Origin: Chelydra serpentina
Lineage: Eukaryota; Chordata; Testudines; Chelydridae
Reading direction: 5' to 3'
Assembly (NCBI GenBank): GCA_037349315.1
Contig: JBAIAC010000579.1
Coordinates: 119,669-183,668 of the forward strand
DNA length: 64,000 nucleotides
The position numbers were made by a program, and so were the translations under genes. The notes below the pieces were generated by a model that saw nothing but the letters and a program-made list of their open reading frames with translations, was not told the DNA's origin and ran no database searches. Shown in pieces: positions 1 to 11,645 of this stretch. The number at the start of each line of letters is the position of its first letter. Position 1 is the stretch's first letter.

Positions 1-1680
1 TGGTGTCAAAGCCAAGAACTGTGGCAATTCTCCTGTGCCAGCCAGCACTTTCAGGGTCAGTGGAACTTCTGGGAAGAAGTTGGAATTAGGAGGAAGAAAC
101 TGTACACTATAAGTTAGTTACAGAATTTAAAGATTAGCCTGTCCACATTTTTAAGACAAATGGAATCATGTTGGTTAATAAAACTAAACCAAATCCCAAA
201 CCCACATTCACTCTACAGTGAAACTCTGTATATGCCAGATCATGTATTTATTCACTAGCAGTAACTGCTTGCATGTTTGCATTCCATTCAACAGAGGGAA
301 GTGGTACACAGATGTAGCATCCTATACAGATTTGTGTTCTGTTAGAAGTTAAATCAGTTGGGCTTTAAAAACAGATCTGCGGAGGAGTGTAAAAACCACC
401 AAACAAGCCCAGAACAAGAAAGTTCAGAGTGAAATCTAAAGTTCTAACTTATACCTACACACAGCACTCTTGATGTAGCAGATCATAAAAAGTCCTAGAA
501 AATCCAAAACGCTGTCAAAAAACCAAATCCACAGTACAATGCAAGTAAGGTCTTATACCATAAGTACAGGTTTTCCATCATTCTTAACTAGTAGTTTTAA
601 CCTACTCTACAGGAATGACTAAGAGCAAAACAGAAACAAGAACCAGGTAACGTTCATCTGAGCATGGAGCGGTGGTGGGGTGGGAGGTAAGGCAACCAAA
701 TCTAACCGCAACCAGCATTCTCTGTACCAAACTTGATTTTTGGTGGGGGAGGGGGATGGGGGGGGAGGAGACATTAAGATGTCGTTAATCTTTATTTCTG
801 GCTAAGCTTTTGAAGGAGGTTTTCAAGAAAACCTTTTTAAAAAACGAGTTACATTTCTGGACACAGACTGTTCTTCTAGAAAAAATAAAGCTTCCTTATT
901 AGCATCTGAACAAGACTGATACCTCGAACATTCTAAATGTTTTGAAAAATATCAAGTTCTTTAAGTTCTAAATATTCAATCTGGAACTGTGCATCTTCCT
1001 GTACTAGAAAATTCCTTTTGTGCATAAGGAGGTAAATCAGTTTACTGTATTACAGTTTTGTCTTGCAGCGCTGTATTTTCAATGCAAGTTTACAAAGAAC
1101 ATACATTAAATATTGCTGGGCCACCCAACTTTTAAACAACTGGGGGGTGGGGGGGAAAGAGGATGAAAAGCCAGGCAAGGTATCAAGTCAAGTCAAATGA
1201 ATCTGATATTATTTAAAAACATGCAACATGGATTATGCGTCTCACTATCAAGGACAACAGTGGAAAAGAAAATGGCGATCATATGAGCAGGAGTCCAGCA
1301 GCAAGTTAAACCTGTCATTAGCTCTCTCCAACAGCTAATGCCAGAAGCAAAGCTGGGCAAAGGCCAGGGAACTGTCCTGTCTCACAGATCCAGACGCTGC
1401 TGCTGCCCAGAATCCAACGCCTAATGTAGGCGTCATTCAGAAACTAATCAAGCAGTTGCTCAATCAACCCACTCCCGCCCTCCCTCTTCTGACAGAATAT
1501 GGATGCAAATGAAGTAATCACATTTTTTAAAGAAACCAACTAACAAAGGGGACAATTTTATTTCAGATATGCAGATTACATAGGGAACATGATAAAGTCT
1601 TAAGGCAGAATTGAAAAGCCAACCTTCTCATTTGAGTTAGAAAGCTGTTGGCAAGTTTCTACGGCAAACGTACCCAATCT
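1..1680. other. AT-rich non-coding DNA, intron- or UTR-like
   Basis: No convincing gene is visible. On the minus strand a pyrimidine tract ending in CTTCCCAG lies at about 69-76, and the following 68 bases to the window edge are open in one frame, so a truncated exon there is possible but unproven. The rest is unique-looking AT-rich sequence with short poly-G runs (about 745-765 and 1141-1155). If the candidate gene at 9740-9997 is real, this stretch would lie in its first intron or later. Confidence 0.4.
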
Positions 1681-1689
1681 GTGGGGCAC

Positions 1690-1996
1690 GCCCCACTAAG
1701 GGGCAAGGAAGAACATTCCGGGGGGTGTGGCAGGGGCCTCAGCCAGCCCCCATGGAGGGCTGGCAGGGAGCACCATCCAGCCCCACTCCTGGCCTGGGCC
1801 CAGGCCCCAGATGCTGGCCCCATGCCCGGGGCCCCAGCCTCAGCTCTGCTCCCACCCCCAGCCTCAGGCCCTTACCCTGTCCATCCTCCCCGCCCCCCCT
1901 CCCCCGACCCGTGACCCCACTTCTGGCCCCGGCTTGGAGGGAGTGAGAGAGCACAGACGGGGTGGGGGTGTGAGGTAAAAAGTTTGGGGACCACTG
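1690..1996. mobile_element. hAT-like transposon fragment, right terminus kept
   Basis: A GC-rich block ends in a sequence whose reverse complement is CAGTGGTCCCCAAACTTT, a hAT-type terminal repeat. The same kind of end opens an element near 55591 and another closes one near 61010. No matching left end is visible, so this copy looks truncated. The small frames inside are low-complexity proline/glycine artefacts. Confidence 0.5.
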
Positions 1997-2277
1997 TTCT
2001 AAGGCGATGTATCAAGAGGCTTTGCAATATAGATTTAATTACAAGAGAATCAGCGGGGGACCACCACTTAATATGACCATGCTTACTCCAGCTCCACCAC
2101 CCTTTAGTAAAGTTAAGCTTTTTTTTAAAAAACATATATATCTCTATATATCTCTATCTCCCCTCAGAGACCTCAACATATGGTCACTCTGCAATGAAGA
2201 TGACTAGACAGTGAAAGGCAGCTGGAGGAGGACAGAGTGTAGTCGACTTCAAGATGACCTGCTAGAATCTTCTAACC

Positions 2278-2490
2278 CAGCCGTTTTCAAACTGAGTTGG
2301 GACCCCAAAGTGGGTCACGACCCCCTTTGAACAGGGTCGCCTGGGCTGGCTTAAACTTACTTCAGCCCTTGGCAGCAGGACTCAGGTTGCAGGCCCCTCG
2401 GCCTGGGGTTGAAGCCTTGAGCTTCAGCTTGGCCCCCCCTGCCCGGAGCGGTGGGGCTTGGGGGGGGGGGCCTCAGGCTTTGGGCTCATG
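2278..2490. mobile_element. hAT-like transposon fragment
   Basis: It starts CAGCCGTTTTCAAACTG followed by a GGGACCCC/GGGTCACGACCCC segment, a layout typical of small hAT elements of amniotes. The far terminus is not recognisable. It carries no coding capacity. Confidence 0.4.
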
Positions 2491-2602
2491 AAGTAATTGG
2501 CTAAGCAGCAGAGGCAGCCATGAGCTGGGAAGCGAACGGTCACATCCTCACATTCCAATCGGGCAATCTGGGGCTGTTGGAAAGGGGATCCGGTCTAGCA
2601 TC

Positions 2603-2998
2603 TCCAGAGAAAGGGAAGAGCCTAGAAGATTTAAAGGAAACCTAGTTTGATAGCATCCTGTCTGGCAAGAACTCACTTATCAATAGACCCAGCTGGGAAA
2701 CCTTAGGTCTGTATAGATGTAGCTGTGAAATCCTCCCTTCTGTATTGTTTTCTCATCATAGTTCCCACTTTGCTATTGTTTATTTCCATGGTCTGTCTGG
2801 TTCTGTGATTGTTTCTGTCTGCTGTATAATTAATTGTGCTGGGTGAAAAATAATGAAGATGGTGGGATATAACTGGTTAGATAATCATGTTACAATAGGT
2901 TAGGATTGGTTAAATTTCAGTAAAATGACTGGTTAAGGTATAGCTAAGCAGAACTCAAGTTTCCTTTACATCTTCTAGGCTCTTCCCTTTCTCTGGGA
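2603..2998. mobile_element. Foldback / MITE-like element with ~43-bp terminal inverted repeats
   Basis: Bases 2603-2645 are almost the exact reverse complement of 2955-2998; the shared core reads AGAGAAAGGGAAGAGCCTAG. The 310 bases between are AT-rich and non-coding. This is the structure of a non-autonomous DNA transposon. I could not fix the target-site duplication, so the superfamily is open. Confidence 0.6.
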
Positions 2999-2999
2999 A

Positions 3000-5585
3000 A
3001 TGATAAACATATACCTAAATTCTTAAAGTACAGACCTTTACAGACAGGCCTGAACAGCTATATCCTAACACTGCTCTAAGCACAAGTTGGAAAAGGCAAA
3101 AAGTGCATGACTCTTTTGGAGCCAACTTCAGTTTTAATTCTTATACCTTCATATAACATAATGCAACATATTAGAGGCAATTCAGCTGCACCGGTTTCTT
3201 TATTTATCTGAGTGTTAGAGTCTGTACACACCCCAGTGTACGCGCAAAGAATCAGAGGGCCAGCCTGTCTCCTTTGTTACTGTAAGGAATTCAGATCCAT
3301 CTGGGTGATGGGAAGAGAGTTGTGTCAGCAGGGCAATGTGGGTAGAAGCACGGCACCATGCCCACCGACAGCCAACTCCACGGTGAATTAGTGAGTAAGA
3401 AAACGGACTGCCATCCTTTATTATTCACAGTCTCCTTCTCTGAACCCAGCCCCAAGGTTCAGGGCTAGCAGCCAAGTTTCCTGTCCCTCGCTTGTTTTTT
3501 GGTGGTGTTTATTTTGCTTCCCCCACCACCAAACAGGGCCAACTGAGCCCAATAAATCTAATGGACTGTGATAGCTGTAGCTCAGAATAAAGTTTTGTAT
3601 TGATTCTAATCGGGAAGGATTAAGATCCAAACAAACACAGATCTTGCACCAAAACAGTAGAGATGCCAGTTTTTTCTTGCAGTAGAAAGATACATATAAG
3701 GGTTCTGTTTCAAGCAGACAAATATGTACTAAATTTGTAGAGAACCACAGATAAAAGACCCTCCTAATCTGCTGCCCCCACCCCCAATTCCCATTTCTGG
3801 AGTAGCAGACTGAAATCAGAAGGGTTTGGCTCATGATTATTGGACATCATATACATTTTAAAAAACTATGACTAATCTTAGAATAATGAAAACAATCTGT
3901 AGAAGGATAAAAAGTTAATCTTCCATTACAGAAGAGCATTCTATCGTGACAAAATATATTCATTTTATCTCATTTTTAAGAACAGAATTAGGTTTTATTT
4001 GTTTGCCTCAGACAAGTTTCAAAAAATTTCAAGATCCCCCCCCACTCAACCACATCCCCTAAAACCAAACATATGTAGCTACCTTGCAAAAAGTGCTCTT
4101 TCTGGGTGTAACATTTGGGAGTGCCTTCCTCTTAAATTATTTTCAAAAACCATAAGGGCGGGAAGCATAAGATTGTTTTTTTCCCTTGAGACTTCATTTT
4201 TTTCCCACTTGAAGATACACAGATAATGAAAGGGCAGGGGCAGATTGGATTTTGGAATGACCTCTAAGCCATGATAGCGTTATTAACTGCTGCCCATTCA
4301 TTCACAGTTCCCCAGCTTAAGAACAACAACTATTTTGTGAATATAGCCTCAGAAATAAACAGCCATCTTGTTTGGGGCAGGTAGGGTAGAGAAGGAAAAT
4401 TGGAGCCAAAGATACCCCTTTAGTCCTAAATTTAAAAAATAAATAAATTAGGGATCACATGAACTATTTTTACTGGATTGACTGTTTGGTTTGGTAATTA
4501 TTACTAGGCTGTTCTGTTCTAAAGATAGTTAAGAAATAAGATTTCCGAAATACCAGGCACAGACAGAAGCCCTGGAATGTAGAAGCCATGAGGAAAATTC
4601 AGTGAAAACAGCAGTTGAGGAGCCTTCTCTTAACTTGTGTTTAAAAAGTGTCCTCTTGGTGAAGCCAATGGGTGCCATTTCGCCCCACAGCTCACATTGA
4701 AAACTTCGATGTCTCTCTGTAATAAATGTGTATTTTAAAAAATGTGTTTGCATGTAGCTCTCTCTAAGAGGGAACAAATAGATTTCTTCAAGTTCTTATG
4801 CTATCCCAGCATCATATGCACAAACAATATTGACACTGAATGTGACAGACTAGAACAGTTTTTTAAAACTACAACATTAAGAAGCCACTGATGGGGACAA
4901 AAAATATTTGGAAGTTAAAGAAAGCCAGACATTAGGGCTCTAAAGTTTACTGTAATGTTTACACATTATTTCTCATTCCGCCCTGAGAACAGATACAAAA
5001 TATATGGTGAAAAACAGCAGCGTGGGGGGGAAAATGAAGCACCTCAGGTTTTACACTTTTGAAACAAGCTCAACACTACTTTTACGGAGTCCAATATCAA
5101 TTTAAAAAGGCAAAAAGCATAGCTATTCCATTCAGCCCAGAACGCTGGAAGTTCACAGAGCAAAAAGCACGTCACTTCTTTTAGCTGTATTGACTACTGC
5201 ATCTATTACTGCTGTTGCTTGCTTGCTGGCAAGTGCAGCAGTTAAGGTTGTCAGACTATGAAAGTTTTAAAATGCTACAAACATTTTAATCACCGCATTT
5301 TCCAATTAAAAATGTGTTTGGTTTCTGTTCAAGAGCAATGTTTTAGAAGAGTTTGAGAAAAGCCCTTTTGGCTGTATGACTTCAGAAGCATATTTTTCCA
5401 TCCTCCCTTGCTTGGGGGGGAGGAAAAGGGAGGGGGGAAAAAAAGCTTGATTTTTATTTTATATATATGCTATGTGAAAAAAGAAGATTTGGGTTCTGAT
5501 ACTCAAATTTGTGTAAATAGTCATAGCTCAGTTGCAGTCAATAGAACTATGACATTTTACTCAAAAAGTTATCCGTGGTTCACAG
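3000..5585. other. Non-coding stretch without recognisable genes
   Basis: AT-rich single-copy-looking DNA. The longest frame is 137 codons on the minus strand at 3421-3834; it shows no domain, no start context and no splice structure that I recognise. No RNA gene was found. Confidence 0.5.
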
Positions 5586-6746
5586 TCAAACTGGGAGGAC
5601 GTATCAGTGGGTTCCCTCCGGGGTCAGTCTTGGGTCCGGTACTATTCAATATTTTCATTAATGACTTGGATAATGGGCTGGGGAGTGAGTATGCTTCTAA
5701 AATGTGCAAATGACACCAAGCTGAGAAGAGTTGCAAGCACTTTGGAGGACAGAATTAGAATTCAAAACGACCTTTGCAAATTAGAGAATTAGTGTGACAT
5801 TAATAAGACGACATGCAATAAAGACAAGTGCAAAGTATTACACTTAGGAAGGGGGCAAAAATCAAATGTACAACTACAAAATGGGAAATAATTGGCTAGG
5901 CAGTAGTACTAACTCAGGGATAGCTCAGTGGCTTGAGCATTGGCCTGCTAAACCCAGGGTTATGAGTTCAATCCTTGAGGGGACCGCTTAGGGATCTAGG
6001 GCAAAAATTGGGGATTAGTCCTGCTTTGAGCAGGGGGTTGGACTAGATGACCTCCTAAGGTCCCTTCTAACCCTGATATTCTATGATTCTACTGCTGAAA
6101 AGGATCTGGGGGGTATAGTGGATCACAAATTGAAAATGAGTCAACAACAATATAAATTTTAAAGTGTACTAACAACATATTGTATGTAAGACATTGGAGG
6201 TAATTGTTAATTCTACTCAGCATAGGTGAGGCCTCCGCTGGAGTACTGCATCCAGTTCTGGGCGCCACACTTTGGGAAAGATGTGGACAAACTGGAGAGT
6301 CCAGAGGAGAGCAACAAAAACTATGAAAAAGTTTAGCAAACCTGGCCTATGAGGAAAGGTTAAAAAACTGGCCATGTTTAGTCTTGAGAAAAGATGACAG
6401 AGGGAACCTGATACCAGTCTTTAAATATGTTACGGGCTGTTACAAAGAGGATGATGATCAATTGTTCTCCATGTCCACTGAAGGTAAAATGAGAAGTAAT
6501 GGGCTTAATCTGCAGCAAGGGAGATTTAGGTTAGATATTAGGAAAAACTTTTAACTATAAGGAAACGTAGGTTCTGGAACAGGCTTACAAAGGGAAGCTG
6601 TGGAATCTCTATCACGAGGTTTTTAAAAAAACAGTTGGACAAACATTTGTCGGGGTGGTCTAGGTTTACTTGGTCCTGTCTCTGCACAGGGGCCAGACTT
6701 GATGATCTGTTGAAGTCCATTCTGGCCCTAGATTTTATGATTCTAT
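5586..6746 (+). mobile_element. Old CR1 non-LTR retrotransposon fragment
   Basis: Decayed 3' part of a CR1 element. Pieces of the reverse transcriptase can be read near 5600-5790 ([19 protein letters not shown], then a segment corresponding to the catalytic ADDTKL region with a Cys-Ala-Asn change). Further on, 6220-6560 corresponds to the thumb and C-terminal region. It ends in GATTTTATGATTCTAT, the CR1 tail. Many frameshifts and stops make it inactive. A SINE sits inside it at 5911-6089. Confidence 0.85.
5911..6089 (+). mobile_element. tRNA-derived SINE (Cry / tortoise Pol III type) with CR1 tail
   Basis: The head contains a tRNA-like A box (ATAGCTCAGTGGCTTGAGC) and B box (GAGTTCAATCC). The tail from about 6015 (CCTGCTTTGAGCAGGGGGTT onward) is the same as the 3' end of the CR1 at 14860-14940, which lets the SINE borrow the CR1 reverse transcriptase. 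It interrupts a CR1 copy; TACT flanks both sides as a short probable target duplication. The family is known from cryptodiran turtles, so it is also a marker for the host. Confidence 0.85.
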
Positions 6747-7640
6747 CTACCTGGGGAGGGGAAGAGAGAGAATATGGCCCTGAAAGTTTACACTTTGTGT
6801 ATATTTGGCAGTTAGTGCCACTGTTAAGTCATAAAAAAAGTGGTAAAGCTGGGTTTGTAGGTCCTTAACTTTTTCACTGGAGCAACCTTCAAACTACATT
6901 AATTTTTAAAATAAATTATAGGCATGTAAAATATGAGAAGGTGCTGAGCTTGTTGGTGGAGATCATTTATTTGGGCAATTAAAGTTTACCTTATTGGCAC
7001 TATAGAAGAAAGTGTCCAATTGTATGCTACACATTCCAATCGTCTTTAAATACTAGTTTAGCAGAATTTAAAGCTGTTAAAACACACATATCCAGAGCTC
7101 TATGTTCAAGTACATAATTTTAATAGTCACCTGTCTATTAGCTTGTATGTATGAATGTTTTGAAATGTAAATATTTAGTTTGACAATAAAGTTCTGATGT
7201 TAAGCCAGTATTTTCCATACCGTCATTACAAGAACCATACATCACAAACCAAAAACTAAGAACCTTGGAATTCCTCAGTGTGAATACATCACAACTCCAC
7301 AGGAAACTATATCATGAAATCCATGGCAGGACACCTGAAAATTTAAAAAACAAACTGTCTTTGTCTTGCACTCAAGGTGAGCCGTTCCTCAGTGACTGCT
7401 GAGCCCAAGTCTGCTTTTAAAATTGAATACCAGATCTATAGAGCATTCACTCCAAAATTAGAGTTAATCTTTGTCCAATAGGATTTTTACAAGAATACTG
7501 GCAGCATCTTAAGAAATGCTTAAACTCTTAAACCAAACAAGCCAACATGCAGAGAAGTTAAGCATCAGGAGGGATACCAGCTCATGATTTAGTGCTGCTC
7601 AGCAACTTGAGAGCGAAATAATGCTCTTTTAGTCTCCATG
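6747..7640. other. Non-coding stretch
   Basis: AT-rich DNA with no gene. An AATAAA hexamer lies near 7187 on the plus strand, with nothing coding upstream to use it. Confidence 0.4.
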
Positions 7641-7644
7641 TAAG

Positions 7645-8010
7645 ATTTATAGAGTTTAAGGACAGAAGGGACCATCAGATCCCCTAGTCTGAACTTCTGT
7701 CTATCAGGAGCCATAGAATTTCATCGAATTACTCTTGTATTGAGTCCAACAGCCAGTTGGACGAATGAAGATCTTCCAGAAAAACGTCTAGTCTTGATTA
7801 AAAGATCAAAAGATGGAGAATCCCCCACTTCTTTTGGTAATTTGTACCAGTGGTTAGTCACCTACACTGTTAAAATTTGTGTCTGGCTTTGGCTTCCAGC
7901 AGTTGGTTCTTGTCTTTCTTTGCTAGATTAAAGAGCATGTTAGTACCCAGGTATTTTCTCCCCATGAAAATACTTGTACATGGTTGTCAAATCACCCCTC
8001 AACTGGCTTT
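7645..8010 (-). mobile_element. Old CR1 3' fragment
   Basis: Read on the minus strand this is a CR1 3' region: the plus-strand start (GGACAGAAGGGACCATCAGA) is the reverse of the common CR1 terminal segment, and the following 300 bases match the same subfamily seen at 44345-44480 and 44840-45100. No intact frame remains. Confidence 0.65.
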
Positions 8011-9479
8011 GCTGGTATAGCTTGGGCATCACTAAACAAAGCAATTATATCCTCAAACAAAATCTCTGTGATGACTGCACATGCACCAGAGAAAAGCAGC
8101 AGTTAATATAAAAGTATACAGTCCTACAGTATAAAGGTTTTGCGTCACAATTGCTTGCTTAGATCAATGCTGAATTATACCATCCATGTAAAATAAGTAT
8201 TAATGGGTTTTAATTTATCACAGAGCATCTTATTCCCAGAAGAGATATTAAGATATTCTCCTTTGAGAACAAGTGTTTGTAAAAGAGATCCAAGATCAAG
8301 TTAGATATCCTAAACAACATATAACTGCAGATATAATCCAATCACTGGGACATCAATTATCAATTTACTGTCCTTCCATTCGGAGTATTTAAATATGAAA
8401 AAAAATTGGAAAAAAAAGTGTACAATTCCCATCCCTTCAAGCCAGTTTACCATGTATTCCAAAATTTTGATCAGCTATAAACTTGAAATTCAGGGACTCT
8501 TTAAGACTCTGTTTCTAATTTCACTATATGTGCTTTCAAGTTTTAGGGGAATCTGTTACCCAAACTATTTAAACCTATAAGAGCAGTTTGCGCTGTGGAA
8601 AGCAGAGATTCTCCACCCCCTCCCCAACCATCCCTCTCCTCAACAAAAAAGTAAATGAGACAAGGTGGGTGAGAGACCAACAGAAGTTGGCCCAATAAAA
8701 CTTTCCCACTCACCTTGTGTCTCTAATATCCTGGGACCCACAGGGCTACAACAACACTGCATATTTAAAAAACAAACAACAAAAAAGCTATACACATTCC
8801 CCATCTCACAGGTCTGACCAGAAGACAGGTTCACAATCATACTCTTTGTGTATGTGTACTAATTTCCCCACCACAAAAACAAAAAATTTAAAGATGCACC
8901 ACCATCTTTTGAAGTAAGCAATGGGACCCAATGACAACTTTTCACCTACTTTTAGGTTAGCAATAACAGATGTTAGATCCTTAAAGTCAATACTTCTTCC
9001 TCTGGACTCTTTACATTTACAATACCAAGTGAACTGTTAAGAACATTGGTGGGCCTTCCAGTGGTTCAGAGCCAATGAAACTGTAGAAGTTTCTAGACAG
9101 CGCTCTTCAACAAATCAAACAAAAAATATCAAACCACCCGCATGGGGACTAGAAACAATGAGACCATCTGCAACTGGACCCAAGTGGAAGAAGGTTTAGA
9201 GCTCCTCTCTCCCCCGCCCTTTGATGAAGGCAGGAGAGGGCGGTTGAGATGGGAAGCCCCCCAAACAGGGCAGTCTGAAGCAAACCAGCACGTTCTCCCT
9301 GCCGACCAGTGAACACGCGCTCTCCCAGGCCTTGCTCTGAACGCAAATATCCTCTCCCGGTTTACCGCCGCAGCCAGCGTTACAGAAGAGACACTCGCCT
9401 GTCACACGCCTGTTTCCGATGGGGAAATGAAGACGCACTAACCCCCTGGAATATTTCCGGCCGGGTTCCCACGGGCTCA
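8011..9479. other. Non-coding stretch with one dispersed reptile-type repeat
   Basis: No gene is seen. Bases 8640-8765 belong to a dispersed repeat recognised by GGTGGGTGAG, a CCAATAAAA stretch and ATATCCTGGGACCCACAGGG. Related pieces occur at 32495-32555, 50470-50600, 51215-51270 and 55505-55575. The GC content rises toward the CpG island that starts near 9480. Confidence 0.45.
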
Positions 9480-10460
9480 CGGTGGGAGCGAGCCGAAGGG
9501 AAAGGAACCAGGCGGGCCCGCTGGCGGGGGCGAACAGAGTCCAGCCCTCTCCCGGGGTAAGCCGGAGCCCCAGCAGGGCGAAGGGACTCCAGGGCACCCA
9601 CCGGGCAGCGCTGGGAGAAGGGCCCGAGGCAGAGGGGCGAGCGGGGGGAGGCTGCTCAGGCGGGTGGGCGCGGGCAGCTCCCCGGGAGAAGGGGGCCGGG
9701 GCAGCCCCGAGGCGGGCTCCAGCCCAGCGCCGGGCTCACCTGCTCGTCGTGGCGCGGGCAGTGGCCGGCCCAGGCCGGGAGGAGGGAGGCGAGGCGGCTG
9801 TCGGGCGCAGCGGCAGAGGGCTGGCCCAGGGCGAGCGGGGCGGCCGGCCCGGGGGCGGCGGAGCCGGGCGCCCCGACGGAGCGCTCCTTGGCGAGGCCGT
9901 TGCCGCCCGGGGGCTCCGCAGAGGCGGTGGCGGGGGCCGGGCGGTGCTGCGGGCCGGGGTCGCTGGGGGGGACGCTGGGGGGCGGCAGCGCGGCCATGCC
10001 CGAGGGCTCCGGGATCCGACGGGGCAGGCGGCGGGACGGGAGCAGCCGGCGAAGCCGCTCGCTGGGGCGGGGCTCCGCGGCGGGGGGGCCCCTGGAGGAG
10101 CCGGGGGGGCAAAGCGCTGGGCGGGCCCCGGGGACGAGTCGGGGTCTGCAGGGACCGGGTCCGCGGAGCGCCTGGCCCCGGGGCGCTGCTCCCGCTCGCC
10201 GCCGGCCCCGGGACTGCGCCCGTCCCCACCCGCCCTGCGCTTCCGAGCCCGCCTCGCCTCGGACACATTGTCTCGAGTCCCCCAGCCAGCCCCTGGCGGC
10301 TCCGCGTCGGCCTGGGCCCCGGGGCGGGGGAGCCGGTTCTCCGCGTGCATGGGCGCCACTCCGGTAACCCCCCCCCCAATCCAGTGTGAACGGGACCCCG
10401 CGCTGCGGGACTCGGCTCCGGTTTCCTGGGGGGGGGGGGAGAGACACAAACACCGGGTCC
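9480..10460. promoter_or_regulatory. CpG island, probable promoter
   Basis: About 1 kb of very GC- and CpG-rich DNA between AT-rich flanks. Every frame on both strands is open over hundreds of bases, as expected from base composition, so long frames here are not evidence of protein. The best gene-like signal is on the minus strand: a start codon followed by a consensus splice donor (see 9740-9997). No TATA box was recognised. Confidence 0.7.
9740..9997 (-). CDS. Candidate first coding exon, unknown minus-strand gene
   Basis: From an ATG at 9997 (G at +4) the minus strand gives 86 codons beginning MAALPPPSVPPSDPG and ending HCPRHDEQ. It ends exactly at a strong splice donor, CAG|GTGAGC, at 9740/9739, in phase 0. 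The peptide is rich in Pro and Ala, as many disordered N-termini encoded in CpG islands are. The frame is also open upstream, so the start is a choice based on the first good ATG. I do not recognise the family and no second exon could be identified in 1-9480. It could be a compositional accident. Confidence 0.35.
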
Positions 10461-10463
10461 CAG

Positions 10464-11332
10464 TGTAGAGAGAAATCTCTATATTAAGTATTTCTATGAA
10501 TCCTTATGATGTTGCATTGTGTGATTTTGTATTTCATATGACTTGGCATTGTGCCTCTCTATTTTACTTGCCATTGTGCCTCTCTATTTTCATACAACTT
10601 CGTATTAGATCCCTACATAGAAAACTTGGTATCAAGATGTTCTAGCCCCTAAGGATAGTATAGTTAAAGTAGAAGAAACATGTGTCTGTTTGCTAGGAGT
10701 AGGATAAGATCTTCCCCCCACTCTGTAATCAATTGCCCTGTTGACTGACCGAGGTGTGAATGAGTGAGGCTGGGAAGAAACCCACCTCCAGACACTGCAA
10801 CAGTTGGAGAGGGGATGGGAGCCAGAGCAAAGAACAATCAGGTGGCAAAGAAGAGCAGACATACTGACGGCCCTGGGGATTAGAAGCGAGGCACCTTCTT
10901 TAGGTAACACCCTCTTTGAGCAGCCTGGGGACAACACCCAGAGAAAAGCAGCACAAAGACCAACGGACACAGACCCAGAGTTTGAATCTGGAGTGGATTT
11001 GCATGAGAGGGAAGCTGCTATAGAAGTGAGGTGTCTGGAGGGGACCCCGGGTCTCGTCTTGTCAGCATCGGAGCATCGATCCGGATCGGCAGAAGCCCGG
11101 CTCCACCCCTCCCCCATCTAACTCACCTGGCCAGTGACGTTAAGGGGAGCAACCAGTTGGTAACGACAGCAAGACGGAGTGTGTGTGTGTTTGTGTGTGT
11201 GTGAGTGCATGAGTGTGATATATAGATCATATGCATATGCTAGAGTATTGATTGATCCCTGTATTACTAATCAATGTGGTGTTTTGCCTTAATCCCCTTG
11301 AAAAGATCCTGCATAGTACTTTGAGTACAACA
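10464..11332. mobile_element. LTR-like block interrupting the CpG island
   Basis: An 869-base segment runs from TGTAGAGAGAAATC to TTTGAGTACAACA, giving the TG...CA ends of a retroviral LTR. It is AT-richer than the CpG-dense DNA on both sides and contains a GT microsatellite near 11180. No clear target duplication was found, so the ends are provisional. The frames inside are not convincing genes. Confidence 0.35.
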
Positions 11333-11645
11333 CGAGCAGCCTCCTCCGGCTCGTGCTCCCCCGCCGGGCTGGGGGCTGGGGGGCGGTGTCGGGACTGGGC
11401 CCCCCCGGCCGGGAGACACTCACCCCGCACTGCAGCGAGCGGGGGGCGGGGGTCGCTCCTCGGTCCCGCTGGGTGCGTTCCCCCCGTCGCGCCTTGGTCA
11501 AGAAACAAAAGTTTGAAAACAGAACCGCCTCCCCCGCAACGTGCACGGCGGGACCCAGCAGCGCTCGGCGCCGGGTTTGAATCGGCAGCGGCAGCAGCAA
11601 CTCGCTCCGCAGCGCCCAGTGAGCAGGTGTCGATCCTGCTCTGGG
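11333..11645 (-). promoter_or_regulatory. CpG-rich segment, possible 5' exon on the minus strand
   Basis: CpG-rich sequence continues beyond the LTR-like block. On the minus strand a consensus donor G|GTGAGT occurs at 11424/11423. A non-coding first exon of the same minus-strand gene as 9740-9997 could end here, with the LTR-like block in the intron. This is inference only. Confidence 0.3.

Noticed and set aside
3421..3834. 137-codon minus-strand frame
   Set aside because: No recognisable domain, low-quality start context and AT-rich intron-like surroundings.
9477..10468. Long overlapping frames of 240-330 codons on both strands
   Set aside because: CpG-island composition removes stop codons in all frames; only the 86-codon segment with a splice donor was kept as a candidate.
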